Made by a program: the position numbers and the translations under genes. From Pseudomonas orientalis (GTDB lineage Bacteria > Pseudomonadota > Gammaproteobacteria > Pseudomonadales > Pseudomonadaceae), in the NCBI RefSeq assembly GCF_002934065.1, contig NZ_CP018049.1, positions 2,478,501-2,542,500 on the forward strand: a DNA stretch of 64,000 nucleotides, given 5' to 3'. Below are positions 61,633 through 64,000 of the stretch, one piece after another. How positions within the stretch are numbered: position 1 is the stretch's first letter; every line of letters starts with the position of its first letter. Below the pieces are notes generated by a model. The model saw only the letters and a list, made by a program, of their open reading frames with translations. It had not been told where the DNA came from and ran no database searches.

Positions 61633-62616
61633 ATGCAACTGGGGATTATCGGACTAGGCCGCATGGGCGGTAACATTGCGCGGCGCCTGATGCTCAATGG
61701 GCATACCACCGTTGTATATGACCGTAACGAAGCCTTTGTCAAAGGCCTGAGCGAGGAGGGCGCCACCGGCGTCGCCGACTTGAAAGCCCTGGTGGCCGGC
61801 CTGCAAAAGCCTCGCGCTGTGTGGGTAATGTTACCGGCGGGCGCTCCCACCGAAGACACCATCAATGAACTGAGCGGGCTGCTGGAAAGCGGTGACGTGA
61901 TCATTGATGGCGGCAACACCAATTACAAGGACGACGTGCGTCGCGGCAAGGCCCTGGCGGAAAAAGGCCTGCACTACGTCGACGTCGGCACTTCCGGCGG
62001 CGTGTGGGGGCTGGAACGTGGCTACTGCATGATGATCGGTGGCGATGTCGAAACCGTGCAGCGCCTGGATCCGATCTTCAAGAGCCTGGCGCCTGGCATC
62101 GGCAGCATCCCACGCACCAAGGACCGTTCGGCCTCCGCCGACCCGCGTGCCGAGCACGGCTATATTCATGCCGGCCCGGCGGGCTCCGGCCACTTCGTCA
62201 AGATGATCCACAACGGCATCGAATACGGCATGATGCAGGCGTTTGCCGAAGGTTTTGACATTCTCAAGACCAAGAACTCGGACAACCTGCCCGAAGACCA
62301 ACGCTTCGACCTGAACGTGGCGGACATTGCCGAAGTCTGGCGCCGTGGCAGCGTAGTGTCGTCGTGGCTGCTGGACCTGACCGCCGATGCCCTGGCGACC
62401 GATCCGAAGCTGGACGGCTATTCCGGTTCCGTGGCCGACAGCGGCGAAGGCCGTTGGACCATCGAAGCGGCCATGGAGCAGGCGGTGCCGGTACCGGTGC
62501 TGTCGACGTCGCTGTTCGCCCGTTTCCGTTCGCGCCAGCAGAGCACCTACGGTGACAAAATGCTCTCGGCCATGCGCTTCGGCTTTGGCGGCCACGTGGA
62601 GACTTCCAAAAAATGA
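61633..62616 (+). CDS. gnd: 6-phosphogluconate dehydrogenase, short form
   Basis: A 327-residue enzyme of the short Gnd class (about 330 residues rather than 470). The N-terminal Rossmann motif is [15 protein letters not shown], the substrate site is in [15 protein letters not shown], and [19 protein letters not shown] carries the catalytic Lys. It oxidatively decarboxylates 6-phosphogluconate to ribulose 5-phosphate. Its stop overlaps the zwf start (ATGA), an arrangement like the gnd-zwfB pair of P. putida. Confidence 0.95.
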   Translation: MQLGIIGLGRMGGNIARRLMLNGHTTVVYDRNEAFVKGLSEEGATGVADLKALVAGLQKPRAVWVMLPAGAPTEDTINELSGLLESGDVIIDGGNTNYKDDVRRGKALAEKGLHYVDVGTSGGVWGLERGYCMMIGGDVETVQRLDPIFKSLAPGIGSIPRTKDRSASADPRAEHGYIHAGPAGSGHFVKMIHNGIEYGMMQAFAEGFDILKTKNSDNLPEDQRFDLNVADIAEVWRRGSVVSSWLLDLTADALATDPKLDGYSGSVADSGEGRWTIEAAMEQAVPVPVLSTSLFARFRSRQQSTYGDKMLSAMRFGFGGHVETSKK

Positions 62617-64000
62617 CCGCCAACGGCAAGAAACCCAAGGCCGAACCCGCTCCACCCACTACCTTGTTTCTGTTTGGCGCCCATGGCGACCTGGTCAAGC
62701 GCCTGCTGATGCCGGCGCTGTACAACCTGAGCCGCGACGGGCTGCTGGGCGATGGCCTGCGCATTGTAGGCGTTGATCACAACGCCATCAGCGACGCTGA
62801 CTTTGCCAAGAAACTCGAGGACTTCATTCGCACCGAAGCCGCCGGCAAGGTCCGGGGCAATGCCGACAATGGGCTGGACCCGCAGTTGTGGGCCCAGTTG
62901 GCCAAAGGCATCAGCTACGTCGAGGGTGACTTCCTCGACGACAGCACCTACGCCGATATCGCGCAGAAAATTGCCGACAGCGGCAGCGCCAATGCGGTGT
63001 TCTACCTCGCGACAGCACCGCGCTTCTTCAGTGAAGTGGTGCAGCGCCTGGGCAGTGCCGGGTTGCTCGATGAGACGCAGGAGGGGTTTCGCCGCGTGGT
63101 CATCGAGAAACCGTTCGGTTCCGACCTGGCCAGCGCCGAAGCGTTGAATGCGTGCCTGCTCAAGGTGATGAGCGAGAAGCAGATCTATCGCATCGACCAT
63201 TACCTGGGCAAGGAAACGGTGCAGAACATCCTGATCAGCCGTTTTTCCAACGTGCTGTTCGAGGCGTTCTGGAACAACCATTACATCGACCACGTGCAAA
63301 TCACCGCCGCAGAAACCGTCGGCGTGGAAACCCGGGGCAATTTCTTCGAAAAGACCGGCACGCTGCGGGACATGGTACCCAACCACCTGTTCCAGTTGCT
63401 GGCCATGGTCGCGATGGAGCCACCGGCAGCCTTCGGTGCCGACGCGGTGCGCGGTGAGAAGGCCAAGGTGGTCGGTGCCATCCGGCCCTGGTCCCTGGAA
63501 GATGCGCGGGCCAACTCCGTGCGCGGCCAGTACACCGCCGGTGAAATCGCCGGCAAGCAACTGCCGGGCTATCGCGAAGAAGCCAATGTCGCGCCTGACA
63601 GCAGCACCGAGACCTTCGTTGCGCTCAAGGTGATGATCGACAACTGGCGCTGGGTCGGCGTGCCGTTCTACTTGCGCACCGGCAAGCGCATGAGTATCCG
63701 CGATACCGAGATCGTGATCTGCTTCAAGCAGGCGCCTTACGCGCAGTTTCGCGACACCGACGTCGATGAGCTCAAGCCCACGTACCTGAAGATCCAGATC
63801 CAGCCGAACGAAGGCATGTGGTTCGACCTGCTGGCCAAAAAGCCCGGGCCGACCCTGGAAATGGCCAATATCGAGTTGGGGTTCGACTACAAGGACTTCT
63901 TCGAGATGCAGCCGTCGACGGGTTACGAAACCCTGATCTACGACTGCATGACCGGCGACCAGACCCTGTTCCAGCGCGCCGACAATATCGAGAACGGCTG
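62613..64000 (+). CDS. zwf: glucose-6-phosphate 1-dehydrogenase (3' truncated by window)
   Basis: The first 462 residues of a G6P dehydrogenase; the reading frame is still open at the window edge and the full enzyme should be about 490-510 residues. The NADP-binding motif reads [10 protein letters not shown], with His where Ser is usual in GASGDL. The active site RIDHYLGKE is intact, with the catalytic His near residue 201. [19 protein letters not shown] and RTGKRM are also present. The start overlaps the gnd stop. It feeds the pentose phosphate and Entner-Doudoroff routes and is probably a second isozyme, separate from the hex-gene-linked zwf. Confidence 0.95.
   Translation, partial: MTANGKKPKAEPAPPTTLFLFGAHGDLVKRLLMPALYNLSRDGLLGDGLRIVGVDHNAISDADFAKKLEDFIRTEAAGKVRGNADNGLDPQLWAQLAKGISYVEGDFLDDSTYADIAQKIADSGSANAVFYLATAPRFFSEVVQRLGSAGLLDETQEGFRRVVIEKPFGSDLASAEALNACLLKVMSEKQIYRIDHYLGKETVQNILISRFSNVLFEAFWNNHYIDHVQITAAETVGVETRGNFFEKTGTLRDMVPNHLFQLLAMVAMEPPAAFGADAVRGEKAKVVGAIRPWSLEDARANSVRGQYTAGEIAGKQLPGYREEANVAPDSSTETFVALKVMIDNWRWVGVPFYLRTGKRMSIRDTEIVICFKQAPYAQFRDTDVDELKPTYLKIQIQPNEGMWFDLLAKKPGPTLEMANIELGFDYKDFFEMQPSTGYETLIYDCMTGDQTLFQRADNIENG

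Overview
The window is a high-GC, gene-dense chromosomal segment that looks like a Pseudomonas of the fluorescens group. The evidence is the set of pseudomonad gene families (T6SS with Stp1/Stk1, PraB-type alkane-oxidation proteins, the gnd-zwf pair, MetE, ZapE, SbcDC) and several REPIN repeats with GTGGGAGGGGGC/GCCCCCTCCCAC arms, four of them exactly 89 nt long, as known from P. fluorescens SBW25. No rRNA, tRNA, CRISPR array, insertion sequence or prophage was seen. The first and last genes are cut by the window edges.

Layout. (1) 1-9758: distal half of a type VI secretion cluster in the gene order of the P. aeruginosa H2-T6SS (sigma-54 activator, tiny lipoprotein, FHA protein, TssJ, TssK, TssL, TssM, PP2C phosphatase, Ser/Thr kinase), almost all translationally coupled. 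(2) 9728-12730: two small reverse-strand genes and an unusual PTS EIIC-EAL fusion. (3) 12796-29905: a hydrocarbon/fatty-acid catabolic island. It holds a possible di-iron enzyme, an SDR, a Baeyer-Villiger-type flavin monooxygenase and a divergent membrane-anchored hydrolase, then AlkB, two PraB-like secreted proteins, a FadL porin, and a beta-oxidation set (FadE, long FabG-like reductase, MaoC hydratase, thiolase, FadD). Together these could take an alkane from outer-membrane uptake through terminal or subterminal oxidation to acyl-CoA and acetyl-CoA. (4) 30019-36838: an Idh/MocA oxidoreductase, a YCF48-RND pair, a small protein, a periplasmic lactonase-like propeller and a small secreted protein. 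(5) 36958-45050, reverse strand: a GST coupled to sbcC-sbcD, then the carboxyspermidine-route polyamine genes.

(6) 45051-46212 and 51702-52373 carry no convincing genes. They are filled with copies of a long dispersed repeat that starts with a REP arm. Two of the copies hold a 105-108 nt module predicted to fold as a three-way junction. Its stems differ by compensatory changes while its loops are identical, and this is the most striking unexplained structure in the window. (7) 46213-51701: a LacI-type regulator with a palindrome just before its start, a four-gene ABC importer and a metallophosphoesterase, of unknown substrate. (8) 52374-64000: metE, zapE, a GNAT acetyltransferase, a small secreted protein, a Fur-box-preceded TonB receptor, a CptA-like phosphoethanolamine transferase, a 58-residue coiled-coil protein, and gnd overlapping zwf.
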